In this document: positions 1 through 9,412 of the stretch, one piece after another | Position numbering within the stretch: position 1 is the stretch's first letter | Layout of the letters: each line of letters begins with the position of its first letter | Source of the DNA: Spiroplasma_E ixodetis_B | GTDB taxonomy: Bacteria; Bacillota_I; Bacilli_A; Mycoplasmatales; VBWQ01 | Assembly (NCBI RefSeq): GCF_040369795.1 | Contig: NZ_AP028955.1 | Coordinates: 124,001 to 188,000 of the forward strand | Length of the DNA stretch: 64,000 nt | Reading direction: 5' to 3' | Made by a program: the position numbers and the translations under genes | Notes under the pieces: model-generated | The model's input: the letters and a program-made list of their open reading frames with translations, nothing else | Told to the model about the DNA's origin: nothing | Databases searched by the model: none

Positions 1-160
1 CAAGTTAATATAAAAATAATATTAACAATTTTTGTGTTTGAAATATCAATTTATTTTTAAAGTATTTTTTTAAAAATATTAACTTCTATAATTATTAACA
101 CTAAAAAATTTATAAATATTATTATTGACAATTGATTAAATTTATTTACGGAATATGTCT
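1..160 (+). mobile_element. IS5-family element, right end only
   Basis: This is the terminal part of an IS5-type (DDE_4 transposase) element whose body lies upstream of the window. It is nearly identical to the right ends of the copies finishing at 8014 (inverted), 15022, 38494 and 63337, and it ends in the inverted repeat ACGGAATATGTCT. It inserted into the right end of an IS630 copy, whose last ~50 bases follow directly (161-212). Confidence 0.85.
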
Positions 161-212
161 ATTATTATTTTACATTATTTATAAGTAAACATTAATTTAG
201 TTAGATATATAT
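161..212. mobile_element. IS630-family right-end remnant
   Basis: About 50 bases match the right terminus of the full IS630 copies (for example the end at 4805), including a slightly mutated GTAAACATTA..TTTAGTTAG terminal repeat. No coding sequence is left. It flanks the IS5 end and shows one IS inserted in another. Confidence 0.75.
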
Positions 213-740
213 AAAATTACAATGGTTAATAAGTATTTGAACGTTAAATTTAGTTATTAAGAAGTTAATATATTTTCATTATCATTAAATTAATTTTTAT
301 TTTAAAAAATGATAATCTTTTTATATAAAATAGGAGATAATTTATTGAAATATGTAATTATTATTATGAAAATTGTATTTGCAATTTTTGCAAAAAATAA
401 GATTACGATTAAAAACGCAAAAATGCCTAAAATTTATATAGTAAATTTTTGAAGTATAGTTTAATTATTAATTATACTTTTGTTTAGATAGTATTTTATA
501 TATTTTAAATTTTATTATTTTCTATTATATAATGTTTAAGTATAAAAATAAGACAGTTAAAAATAAGTAATTATTTAATTATTATTGTATTAATATTAGT
601 AAAGTAATATTAATATTAATTTTTAAAATTATAGATAGTATTTTATATTTAATAATTAGGTAGTTTAGTTTTTCTTAATTATGTTTTTATATAGAAAAAA
701 CCATTATCAATATATAATATCTTTATCTTTAAGATTATTA
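213..740. other. non-coding AT-rich intergenic stretch
   Basis: I see no open frame of credible length here in code 4. Near 452-479 there is a small inverted repeat (arms AAGTATA/TATACTT), too weak to call a terminator. The rest is low-complexity A/T. Confidence 0.6.
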
Positions 741-768
741 TTGTCTTGATTATTATATTAGGTATAAT
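741..768 (+). promoter_or_regulatory. putative sigma-70-type promoter of the asp23-fakA operon
   Basis: TTGTCT at 741-746 and TATAAT at 763-768 are separated by 16 bases, and GG precedes the -10 box. It lies about 80 bases upstream of the first gene (846). It is called by pattern only. Confidence 0.5.
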
Positions 769-845
769 GTAAGAGACTATAAAAATTATAAGATATTTTA
801 TTTTATATAAATTTAATTTATTATTAATATAATAGGGGTGATTAT

Positions 846-1136
846 GTGGAAAAAGATAAAGATATTACGAACATTATTAAAAAAGCATTATCAGAAAGTA
901 TTTTATCTGTACCAGGTGTTGCCAATATTTATGAAAAAGATAATAATTATGGAATTAAAGTTAACAAGTCTGATTTAGGTTGAATTATTGATATTAATAT
1001 AGTTTGTTTTTTTAATAATAATATTTGAAATATTATGAATCAAACTCAGAAAAATTTAAAATATATTGTTGAAAAGATTATTAAACATCAAGAATATATA
1101 GTAATTAACATTTTTGTTCATGATTTAATTGAATAA
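846..1136 (+). CDS. Asp23/Gls24 family protein
   Basis: This is a 96-residue protein of the alkaline-shock (Asp23/Gls24) family. In Firmicutes and mollicutes a short Asp23-like protein usually precedes the fatty-acid kinase gene, as it does here (27 bases before fakA). Visible family features are the SILSVPGVANIY segment at residues 16-27, a central stretch with two TGA-encoded Trp codons, and a C-terminal helix-strand pair. I chose GTG at 846 because AGGGG precedes it at good spacing. The overlapping ATG at 844 is in another frame that gives no matching protein. Its function is envelope-stress or membrane associated in relatives and is not directly shown here. Confidence 0.8.
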
Positions 1137-1162
1137 TAAAAGAAAACATAAGGTGAAATTAA

Positions 1163-2821
1163 ATGAAAAAAATTGATATTAAAACCTTAAAAGTTATGCT
1201 TATTAGCGGTGCTAATAATCTTTATAATCATCATTTTGAAGTTGATAAATTAAATGTTTTCCCCGTACCTGATGGTGATACTGGAACAAATATGAATTTA
1301 ACAATGATGAATGGCATAAAAGAATTAAATGGCAAAGAATATGATAGTTTAAAAACATTTGCTACTACTTTTTCTCGTGGTTTAATGATGGGTGCGCGTG
1401 GTAATTCTGGAGTTATTTTATCTCAAATTTTTCGTGGTTTTTTTCAAACTATAAAAACAAAAGATTTAAAAAATGATTTCATTAGTAATGAAGATTTATT
1501 AAAATCTTGAAAAAGTGCACAAGATTATGCATATCGTGCAGTTATGAAACCAGTAGAAGGTACTATTCTTACTATTGTTAAAGATGGTGCTAGTTATATT
1601 AATGAATTAGAAATAACAGGCAAAGATTCGCTTTATATTTTTGAAAAATTACTAGAAGGAATGAATGAATCGTTAAAAAGAACACCTGATTTATTGCCAA
1701 TTTTAAAAAAAGTAGGAGTTGTTGATTCGGGTGGTGCTGGTTTAGTTTATATTGTTGAAGGTATGGTGTATGGTTTAAAGCATGGTAAAACTATTTCACC
1801 AAAGAAAAAATTAGAACAACAAGATACAGCAAAATTAGAAATGGTTTTAAATCAAGAAAACTTTGGTTATTGTTCAGAAGTTATTGTAAAACTAAATAAA
1901 GTTAGTAAGTTAGATTTTAATTTAAGCAAAACACGAACTGATTTAGAAACAATGGATGGTCAATCAATAGTTTTAGTAGATGATGAAGATTTAATTAAAG
2001 TTCATGTTCATACTTTAAAACCGGGTCAAATTTTAAATTATTTTCAGAAATTTGGTGAAATTTTAAAAGTAAAAATTGAAAATATGACCGAACAGGCAAA
2101 AGCACATACACAAACTACTAAACCAATTCGTAAATTAAATAATAAATTTGCTTTAATTGCTGCTGTTCCCGGTAGAGGAATTGAAACCTTTTTTAGAGAT
2201 TCATTAAAGGTTAACAATATTATTATGTATTCAAAAAGAATTAATCCATCAACAGATGACTTTTTAAAGGCAATTGAAATTGTCGACGCAAAAAATGTTT
2301 TTATTTTACCAAATGATAGTAATTTATTTTTAGTAGCAGAACAAGCAAGAAAATTAGAAAAAAAATCAAAAGTTTTTGTATTACCTGCTAAAAATATTGC
2401 TCAAGGTATGCGCGCTGCTTTAAATTTTAATCCTGAATTAAGTGCAAAAGAAAATAATAAAAATATGTGAAGTGATATTAAATCTGCTGCTTTTGGTTAT
2501 ATAACAGTTGCTGATCGTGATGTTGAAATAGATGGTATTAAAATTGGAAAAAAACAATTTTTTTCTGCTGTTAGTTTTCGTAATAAAGATGGTAAAGAAA
2601 AAATTATTGCTTCAAATGAAAATTTATTTAATGTAATTAAAGTATTGTTTACTAAATTAATTTGAGATGGCGCAGAAATAATTACTATTTTTAAAGGTAA
2701 AGGTTATTCAAAAGATCAAATTAATTTTATGAAAAAAATTTTAGATGAAGATTATGATATTGAATATGAAATTGTTGATGGTGATCAAGAAGTTTATAAC
2801 TTTCTTTTCGTGGTTGAATAA
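1163..2821 (+). CDS. fakA: FakA-type fatty acid kinase (DAK2 / DegV-like C-terminus)
   Basis: The protein has 552 residues in code 4, the normal length for FakA/YloV. It is the ATP-binding subunit that phosphorylates fatty acids held by FakB (DegV) proteins, so host-derived fatty acids can enter phospholipid synthesis. That fits an organism that scavenges lipids. The N-terminal DAK2 domain has the Mg-ATP motif PVPDGDTGTNM (about residues 35-45) and the GARGNSGVILSQI motif (about 76-88). A second conserved segment, VDSGGAGLVYIVEGM, lies near residues 188-202, and a DegV-like C-terminal domain follows. AAGGTGAAATTAA precedes the ATG. The gene is intact apart from TGA=Trp codons. No fakB is seen in the window. 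Confidence 0.92.
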
Positions 2822-2874
2822 TACTATGTTATAATATTGTAGACTCTATTCAAATAGTTAGAAAGGAGAAGATT

Positions 2875-3690
2875 ATGACTAATTTATTATTATCCTCAGT
2901 TAATCCAAATGATCCAAAGACTTGATCAACTAGTTTAATTGTTTTAGCAAGCTTAGTGGCTATTGTTGGTATAATTTTGTTTGTTGTTACTATGATTTGA
3001 TTTTTCACTTGAATTAAGTATTCTTGATTCCATCGTGAAAATAGTGCTAATTTAACTGGTGGCGAGTTATCTCAAAAATATTTAAAAACATACGGTATTA
3101 ATGCAAAAAGAATAAAATTTAAAGGATTTGGTAATATTAATAGTATTACTGTTCAACCTAGTTTTTTTTATTTAAGGCCATATTTATTTAATAATGGTAA
3201 TTTTACTTTAAGATTATTACCATGAACTTATCACCGTCGTTCTATTTATACTTTAGCAATGGCAATGGAAAGTACTTGGGCAGTAAGTAGTTCAAATAGT
3301 AGTCGTTTTAATACTTTTTGATGAGATTTTTCTCGTAAAATAACATTATTTTTTGTTTTAATTCCTTTTGCACTTTCCATTCTATTTGCTCTTTCACCTG
3401 CTAATTATTGAATTACTTTATCAGCAGCGAGCTCCAATATATTTTCAATTGTTTTATCAATTTTAGGTAGTGTTTTATTAATTATTTTTTCTTCAATGCA
3501 AATGATTTTTTATGCTAAATCAAGAAAAGAAATTTGTCAAAATCTTGTTGGTATTTTAAATGAAAAAGAAATACGTGCTATTAGTTGAATTTTTCAAATT
3601 AAGTTTATTTATTACTTGATTCGTATGATTTATGAAATATTACAACTTATTTTACGTATTGTGATGTATACACAGCAAAATGAGAAATAA
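2875..3690 (+). CDS. YugP-like membrane protein, degenerate zinc-metallopeptidase
   Basis: The protein has 271 residues with an N-terminal membrane segment (about 20-45), a soluble middle and three hydrophobic C-terminal segments. The layout matches the neutral zinc metallopeptidase YugP family: a LTGGELSQKYL helix (family LTGAEVARxxL), then a strand followed by YHRRSIYTLAMAMESTWA, where active members have YHSRSIAALGVAAHEAGHA. The HEXXH zinc site is therefore MESTW here, with both His residues gone. The third-ligand region (family PVEFDAS) reads MIFYAKS, also lacking Glu and Asp. The C-terminal helix NEKEIRAIS..YLIRMIYEILQLILRI fits the family end. GAAAGGAG precedes the ATG, the gene follows fakA by 53 bases, and a terminator follows. 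I infer a membrane pseudo-protease; the family call comes from recall of the motif order. Confidence 0.72.
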
Positions 3691-3730
3691 TTAAAATTAT
3701 ATTAATTTTTATTGATAAAACATTATTTTT

Positions 3731-3778
3731 AAAACTTACTAAAATAGAATATTTTAGTAAGTTTTAAAGTTTTTTTTA
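3731..3778 (+). terminator. rho-independent terminator after the fakA operon
   Basis: Perfect 16-bp inverted repeat (3731-3746 with 3750-3765, loop GAA) followed by a T-rich tail. It ends the asp23-fakA-yugP-like transcription unit. Confidence 0.85.
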
Positions 3779-3824
3779 ATTTTACATTTAATTACTAAAC
3801 CAATATTTTTCATTTTCATTTATT

Positions 3825-3875
3825 ATTGTATATTTAAAATTTTATTTTGATAGTTTTAAATTTTAAATATACAAT
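3825..3875. repeat. AT-rich inverted repeat
   Basis: Arms of about 20 bases (ATTGTATATTTAAAATTTTA and its near complement) surround a short loop. There is no T-tail on the + strand. It may be a weak terminator or cruciform-prone spacer next to the IS630 insertion. Confidence 0.4.
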
Positions 3876-3898
3876 AAAATACGCTTATTAATTTAATA

Positions 3899-4805
3899 TA
3901 TATAGCTAACTAAAGTAATGTTTACTCATATCTTGAAAAACAAAATCAATCGCTTTTTTAATATTTGGTAAATAATTTGGTAATATTTTTCTTATATTAT
4001 GTTTTATAGCAAATCAAAAATGTTCAATTGGATTTAAATTAGGAGAATATGGTGGAATAAATAATAGTTTGCATCCAGCATTTTCAATTAATTGTTGTGT
4101 TAATTTAGATTTATGAAACGTTGCATTATCTAAAACTATAATTTGTCCACGCTTTAATACTGCAATTAGTATATTTTTTACATATGATTCAAAAATTTTA
4201 CTGTTGCAATGTCCTTCAAATGCTCGTAGGGATTTTAATTTACCTTTATTTAGTGAACCAATTATACTCATTCTTTTTATTTTATATGTGGATTTATTAT
4301 CAAATAATCTTTTACCTTTTTCGGATCAACCATATTTATAAAATTAATTGCATTTTGATAGTATAATTTAGTTTTTTGAAATAGTTATAAACTGTTTCTT
4401 TAGTCATATCACCAAATTTTTCAATTACTTTTTGAACTGTAACATCTTTATTTTGCGCTAAATAATTTTTTAATTCATCTAAATCCTTTATTTTGTGGCT
4501 ATGTCCTTTTTGATAATTCAAAATTGGTTTTATATGCCCAGTTTCTTTTTTTATTTTTCTTCATAAGAATAAAGTCTTTCTAGTAATATTGAACACTTTA
4601 CAAATTTCTTTAATTTTCATGTTTTTACTTTCATAGGCTTCTATTAATTTTCTTCGTAAGTCTTCACTGTATGGTTTTGGCATAATTTAATCTCCCTAAT
4701 CTATTTTAAATATTGCTGAATTGTACTTTTAAATTCAAAAACTGTTTAAATTACATATTATTATTTTACATTATTTATGAGTAAACATTACTTTAGTTAG
4801 CTATA
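3899..4805 (-). mobile_element. IS630-family element, internally deleted
   Basis: The terminal inverted repeats are TATAGCTAACTAAAGTAATG at the left and its complement at the right, flanked by TA as expected for this family. It is about 100 bases shorter than the ~1015-bp copies (for example 56024-57038). The deletion removes the central part of the transposase, including the first catalytic Asp region (YIDESG in other copies). Confidence 0.85.
3906..4683 (-). pseudogene. IS630 transposase, deleted
   Basis: The transposase starts at 4683 (MPKPYSEDLRRK..., a helix-turn-helix N-terminus). The frame runs to about 4350, where a deletion joins it to the C-terminal half carrying VLDNATFHKS (second Asp) and PYSPNLNPIEHFW (Glu). 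The first catalytic Asp is lost, so this copy cannot be active. Confidence 0.85.
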
Positions 4806-4911
4806 TATTCATTAGTAATTTTTTGTATATGTATTGCAAAAATATAAAAAAGGTTTTAAATGTTAACTATGAGATAGAAAAAAGAATATTTTAAGTTAAG
4901 GAAAATACTGA

Positions 4912-5178
4912 ATGCAAAGTAAGTCCGCTATTAATATATATTCAAAAATTAATAAATTAAAAATAGTTTTATTACTTGCTAAAATTTTTATCAGAAATGA
5001 TATTGGAGTATTTTATATTAAAAAGTTTGTTGTAACGAGTATTATCCAAGATAAAAAAATATGTTCTTACTTAATCAATCAAATTTTGAAAGAATGGAAT
5101 TCTAAAAAAGAATATATTATTTCACTAGAAAAATATTTAAAACAACTTTTAGTTCAACAATTTATTAACAGCAAGTAA
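4912..5178 (+). CDS. hypothetical protein, 88 residues
   Basis: An intact 88-residue frame preceded by an AAGGAAAA ribosome-binding-like sequence. It is Lys/Ile rich with no membrane segment, and the C-terminal half looks helical (EWNSKKEYIISLEKYLKQLL). I do not recognise a family. It sits between an IS630 copy and a truncated gene start and may be phage or mobile-element cargo. Confidence 0.4.
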   Translation: MQSKSAINIYSKINKLKIVLLLAKIFIRNDIGVFYIKKFVVTSIIQDKKICSYLINQILKEWNSKKEYIISLEKYLKQLLVQQFINSK

Positions 5179-5274
5179 TTATTTTGTTAATAAATTTGAG
5201 TTAAAAATTAAATATAATAATACATATCCATGTTTATGAAATTACTAATTATGAATTGTCATGTGGCCAGAGTG

Positions 5275-5303
5275 TTGACCATATTGTATATCAATGTTAA
5301 ATT
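5275..5303 (+). promoter_or_regulatory. putative promoter of the disrupted gene at 5343
   Basis: TTGACC (5275-5280), a 17-base spacer and TAAATT (5298-5303) lie 40 bases upstream of a good ribosome-binding site (GAAAGGAAG) and ATG. The downstream gene is cut after about 10 codons, so the promoter may now read into IS DNA. Confidence 0.4.
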
Positions 5304-5342
5304 AAATAAAGATATTAGGAAATGAAAGGAAGAAAACATATC

Positions 5343-5371
5343 ATGGCTATTAATTTAAAAGGCAGAATTTT
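5343..5371 (+). pseudogene. 5' stub of a gene cut by mobile elements
   Basis: ATG follows a clear ribosome-binding site and encodes MAINLKGRIL before the frame hits a MITE at 5372. The stub resembles the start of ornithine carbamoyltransferases (MxxNLKGRxxL), a common Spiroplasma enzyme, but ten residues are too few for a firm call. The remainder is missing or lies beyond the IS pile-up. Confidence 0.45.
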
Positions 5372-5451
5372 GGGACTTTCCTAAAAACTGTGTTTTTTAA
5401 ATAAATTTTAGTTGTAAAATCACTAAGTTACACAGATTACTAAACATTACC
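5372..5451. repeat. MITE-like element with IS256-type ends, copy 1
   Basis: An 80-bp unit nearly identical to 22848-22926. One end is GGGACTTTCCTAAAAACTGTG; the other is the complement of the IS256 left end (ACACAGATTACTAAACATTACC). It has no coding capacity. It sits 6-7 bases before the IS256 copy beginning at 5458. Unlike copy 2, no clear target duplication remains. Confidence 0.7.
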
Positions 5452-5457
5452 TAAAAA

Positions 5458-6829
5458 CGTAATGTTTAGTAATCTGTGTAACTTACAAAAATAACTATGT
5501 TTAATTAATTCTAGTAAATAAAATTAAATAACTATAAAGAGTGAGTTACTTATGTCTAAAAAACAAAATATTAATAATAATGATCCAATATCAAAAGCAG
5601 TAGATTTATTATTAGAAAATACTGAAGATTTAACAACAGTTTTTAAAGAGGGATGTTTATATAAAGAATTAACAAAAAGATTAGTTGAAAAAATGTTGAA
5701 TTATGAAATGCAAAATTATTTAGGATATTAAAAACATCAACATAATAATAGTGATAATGCTCGTAATGGTATAAGTTCAAAAAAATTAATAACTCAACAA
5801 GGTAAAATCGAGATTAATGTACCACGAGATCGTAATAGTAATTTTCAGCCAGTAATAGTTGCAAAAAGACAAAGAAGATTTGATGGTTTTGATCAACAAG
5901 TTCTTTCATTATATGCCAAAGGCATGACTTTATCAGATATTAGAATGCAGTTACAAGAGTTATATCATGGTTCTGATATTAGCGAAATTGTTATTAGTCA
6001 AATTACTGATGATGTTATTGATGATGTTAAAGCATGACAAAATCGGCCATTAGAAAGTTTTTATCCGATTGTTTATTTTGATTGTATAGTAGTTAAAGTA
6101 CGACAAGATAAACGCATTATTAACAAATCAGTTTATATAGCACTAGGAGTTGATTTAGAAGGTAAAAAAGATGTTTTAGGTTTATGAATTAGTGAAAATG
6201 AAGGTTCTAAGTTTTGATTATCTAATTTCACAGAAATGAAAAATCGAGGCTTAAATGATATTCTTATTGCTTGTAGTGACAATTTAACAGGAATGTCAGA
6301 AGCAATACAATCAGTTTATCCTAAAACCGAACATCAATTATGCATAGTTCATCAAATTAGAAATAGTTTAAAATATGTTTCATACAAACATAGAAAATCA
6401 CTAGTTACAGATTTAAAACCAATTTATAGTGCATGTAGTGAAGAACGAGCAATTCAAGCTTTAGAATCTTTTGAAAGTAAATGAAATAAACAATATCCTC
6501 AAATTGCTAAATCATGATATAAAAATTGAGATAATTTAATGGTTTTTATTAGTTATCCTGCAGAAATCAAAAGAGTGATTTATACAACAAATGCTATTGA
6601 ATCTGTTAATAGCCAATTACGAAAAGTTATTAGAAATAAAAAATTTTTTCCAAATGATATTGCATTTTTTAAAATATTTTACTTAGCAATTGAAAATATA
6701 ACAAAAAAATGAACAATGCCGATTCAAAATTGAAATACAGCAATTGCTCATTTTATGATAAAATTTGAAGATGGAATTAATCTAAACTAGTAACTTTGTA
6801 AAAAGATACACAGATTTTTAAAAATCCTC
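5458..6829 (+). mobile_element. IS256-family element, full length
   Basis: About 1372 bp, with the family's left end (GTAATGTTTAGTAATCTGTG) and right end (CACAGATTTTTAAAAATCCTC). It carries one mutated transposase. It truncates an IS630 copy on its right (6831 onward). Confidence 0.9.
5552..6790 (+). pseudogene. IS256-family transposase with nonsense codon
   Basis: A 413-codon mutator-type transposase frame in code 4, preceded by GAGTGAG. A TAA at 5729-5731 replaces the Glu of the LGYEKNQH segment seen in intact copies. The rest is open and includes the conserved CSDNLTGM and TTNAIESVN regions. It is inactive unless the stop is read through. Confidence 0.9.
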
Positions 6830-6863
6830 AAAATTAATTATCATCAATTCCAGATTCATCAAT

Positions 6864-8014
6864 AGACATATTCCGTAAATAAATTTAATCAATTGTCAAT
6901 AACAATATTTATAAATTTTTTAGTGTTAATAATTATAGAAGTTAATATTTTTAAAAAAATACTTTAAAAATAAATTTATATTTCAAACACAAAAATTGTT
7001 AATATTATTTTTATATTAACTTGATAAAAATTTAAATTTTTAAAAAAATATTAAAAATATTTTTTTATTTTAATGTTTTTGTTTTATTAAAAATTTCACA
7101 AAGTAAGTTAAATCTTAAGTACATAAGTATAAATATACTTTTTCTACATTTATTTATTAAAATTTTGAATCTTTTTAATAAAACAAAAACATGTTCAACT
7201 TTAATTCTAATTTTTGAAATAATTTTATTGTAGATTTTTTCTTGTTTAGTTAATTTTTTATTTTTAGTTTTTTTAATTGGTGATATAGTATTTTTATAAA
7301 TATTTTGTATTCCTTGATATCCCAAATCACCAATAATTATTGTTTTTTCTGAAAATTCAAGATTTGAATTTTTTAATATTTGAAAATCATGTACTTTTCC
7401 ATTATCAGCAAAAATATCAACAATTTTTTTATTAAAAAAGTCATATATAATTTCAAATTTTATAGAAAACATTCAACTTTTAACAGAAAAATATTCTAAC
7501 TGTAGTTTTTTTTAGTTGGTCTTTCAATTTCAATTTAAGTTGAATCAATTAAATAAAATTGAAATTCATTTAAATCTTCTTGTTTTTTCTCAATTTTTGA
7601 TTTATATTTTGTTTTTAAAAACTGATAATCTTTGTCATCACTAAGTTTATTTTCTACTCAAGTAATATTTCGAAAACAACTTGATGCACTCATTTTATAT
7701 TTAATACTCATTTGGAAAAAAGTATAATATTCTTTTCAGTATACTAAAGTCATCATCAATCTTTCTTCAACTGAAAGTTTATATTTTCTACCTTTAGTTT
7801 TTTTAAATTTTCTATTTCAATTAATTTTGTTAACATTTCATCAAAATGAAAACGTTTTATACCAAAATATCTATAAAATTGTTCATTTTTTAATTTTTTT
7901 AAATTTTCAAAATTCATTTTTATCAACACCTTATTAATTTATTAATAAAGAAATTATAAAATAAATTTTAAATTATTAATTGACTTTTAAAAAATTTATT
8001 TACGGAATATGTCT
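6864..8014 (-). mobile_element. IS5-family (DDE_4) element
   Basis: About 1151 bp bounded by AGACATATTCCGTAAATAAA and its complement, flanked by the 3-bp duplication AAT. The transposase is in two overlapping frames on the minus strand. The N-terminal frame starts at 7917 and is shifted early by loss of two bases in an A run near 7800. The second frame is intact (7065-7472). Confidence 0.9.
7065..7472 (-). CDS. IS5-family transposase, second frame (DDE_4 catalytic part)
   Basis: 135 residues covering the C-terminal catalytic part: DIFADNGKVHDFQ, IIGDLGYQGI (catalytic Asp) and the helix with IRIKVEHVFVLLKRF (catalytic Glu). In the intact element it would be joined to the upstream frame by a -1 shift at an A8 run (see findings). 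On its own it lacks the HTH domain and first catalytic Asp, so it is a partial product. Confidence 0.7.
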   Translation of the reverse strand: MFSIKFEIIYDFFNKKIVDIFADNGKVHDFQILKNSNLEFSEKTIIIGDLGYQGIQNIYKNTISPIKKTKNKKLTKQEKIYNKIISKIRIKVEHVFVLLKRFKILINKCRKSIFILMYLRFNLLCEIFNKTKTLK

Positions 8015-8566
8015 AATATATACTAAATCTTCATTCATTATTTTAGCTATTTCTTTTAAAAAATCTTCTTGTTTATTTTTATCTCTTTGTTCATATAAAA
8101 AAGTTTTTTTATATGTATAATTTAGTTTTTTGAAATAGTTATAAACTGTTTCTTTAGTCATATCACCAAATTTTTCAATTACTTTTTGAACTGTAACATC
8201 TTTATTTTGCGCTAAATAATTTTTTAATTCATCTAAATCCTTTATTTTGTGGCTATGTCCTTTTTGATAATTAAAAATTGGTTTTATATGCCCAGTTTCT
8301 TTTTTTCTTTTTCTTCATAAGAATAAAGTCTTTCTAGTAATATTGAACACTTTACAAATTTCTTTAATTTTCATGTTTTTACTTTCATAGGCTTCTATTA
8401 CTTTTCTTCGTAAGTCTTCACTGTATAGTTTTGGCATAATTTAATCTTCCTAATCTATTTTAAATATTGCTGAATTGTACTTTTAAATTCAAAAACTGTT
8501 TAAATTACATATTATTATTTTACATTATTTATGATTAAACATTACTTTAGTTAGCTATATGTTCAA

Positions 8567-9046
8567 GTTAATGGTAAATTAAACTATATTTGCTTATTAA
8601 TCGACCTGTACAATCGCGAAATTATTCGACATAGTGTAGGTACTAAAAAAGATGCATCATTAGTATATCAAGCATTTATGTTCTCAAATCGTTGTTTAAA
8701 AAATATTAAAATATTTCATAGCGATCGCGGTAATTAATTTAATAATAAAACTATTGATAAACTTGTATTAGTCTTCAATATTACCCGCTCTTTAAGCAAA
8801 AAAGGTTGTCCTTATGATAACGCTGTTGCTGAAGCAACTTTCAAAACTTTCAAAACAGAATTTATTAATGATAAAAATTTTACATCATTAATCCAATTAA
8901 AATTAGAATTATTTGATTATATCAATTGATACAACAACATAAGAATCCACAGCACTCTAAACTACTTAACCACCATAAAACACCAAGCACAAATGTCTAC
9001 CAAAAAACAGTCCTAAAAAAGGTTGCCATTCCAGGTTGCCATTCCA
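8567..9046 (+). pseudogene. IS3-family orfB fragment (integrase core)
   Basis: This encodes the C-terminal part of an IS150-like integrase: YVQVNGKLNYICLLIDLYNRE, FHSDRG, KGCPYDNAVAEATFK and the end STKKQS. A TAA replaces the Glu after SDRGN. The left side is cut by the IS630 end at 8566. The right end repeats GGTTGCCATTCCA twice in tandem (9021-9046), probably a duplicated terminus. Confidence 0.85.
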
Positions 9047-9226
9047 GACTATGAACAGTCACAAGCATTAGATTTTATTGTTGATGATATTAGAGCAGTA
9101 GGATTAGATAAGTTGGATAATATATTACAAACCGAAAAGAAAGAAACTGAAAATATTGTATGCCGTACTTGTTATTATAGAAATAAACATTCTAAGAAAA
9201 ATAAGAAAAATGTTAAAATAGAATAA
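9047..9226 (+). pseudogene. 3' fragment of an unknown gene
   Basis: An open frame runs out of the IS3 end and stops at 9226. It begins DYEQSQALDFIVDD and ends with a possible zinc pair CRTC and a Lys-rich tail. I do not recognise the family. No start codon or ribosome-binding site is visible, so it is most likely the end of a gene interrupted by the 5372-9046 mobile-element cluster, perhaps the one starting at 5343. Confidence 0.45.
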
Positions 9227-9237
9227 ACCTATATTAT

Positions 9238-9336
9238 TCGTCGGAGCCAACCAGAACCTTGGTTAGTTGGCCGCGGGTTTTAGCCCCGCTGGGGTGAGTT
9301 GCCAAGCAACGAGGGGCAAAGCCCCTATTACTTGAT
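9238..9336. ncRNA. GC-rich chain of hairpins, candidate structured RNA
   Basis: About 100 bases are far richer in G+C than anything nearby. Four stem-loops can be drawn: GCCAAC/GTTGGC (9246-9271), GCGGG/CCCGC (9273-9289, alternatively CCCC/GGGG at 9284-9294), GTTGC/GCAAC (9298-9310) and AGGGGC/GCCCCT (9312-9326). No T-tail follows, so it is not a simple terminator. It lies between the 3' gene fragment and uvrB and could be a leader RNA, a small RNA or a relic. Type and strand are uncertain. Confidence 0.4.
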
Positions 9337-9412
9337 TATATAAAAGTTTTATTATTATTTTATTTAAAATAATATGGTATTGTATATAGAAGTTTTAAAG
9401 GAATATAAAGTT

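Larger units (their letters stand above)
6831..8566 (-). mobile_element. IS630-family fragment split by an IS5 insertion
   Basis: IS630 sequence lies at 6831-6863 and continues at 8015-8566 after removal of the IS5 copy at 6864-8014. The target AAT is duplicated on both sides of the IS5. The left part, with the C-terminal transposase half, is missing because the IS256 at 5458-6829 truncates it. The transposase N-terminus starts at 8437. Confidence 0.85.

Noticed and set aside
4184..4366. plus-strand 60-codon frame in the IS630
   Set aside because: It is the complement of the transposase gene; similar frames recur in every IS630 copy and have no start signals.
9238..9336. GC-rich block as a tRNA or rRNA piece
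   Set aside because: I could not fold a cloverleaf, nor see a T-loop GTTCRA motif or any rRNA segment I recognise; kept only as a structured-RNA candidate.
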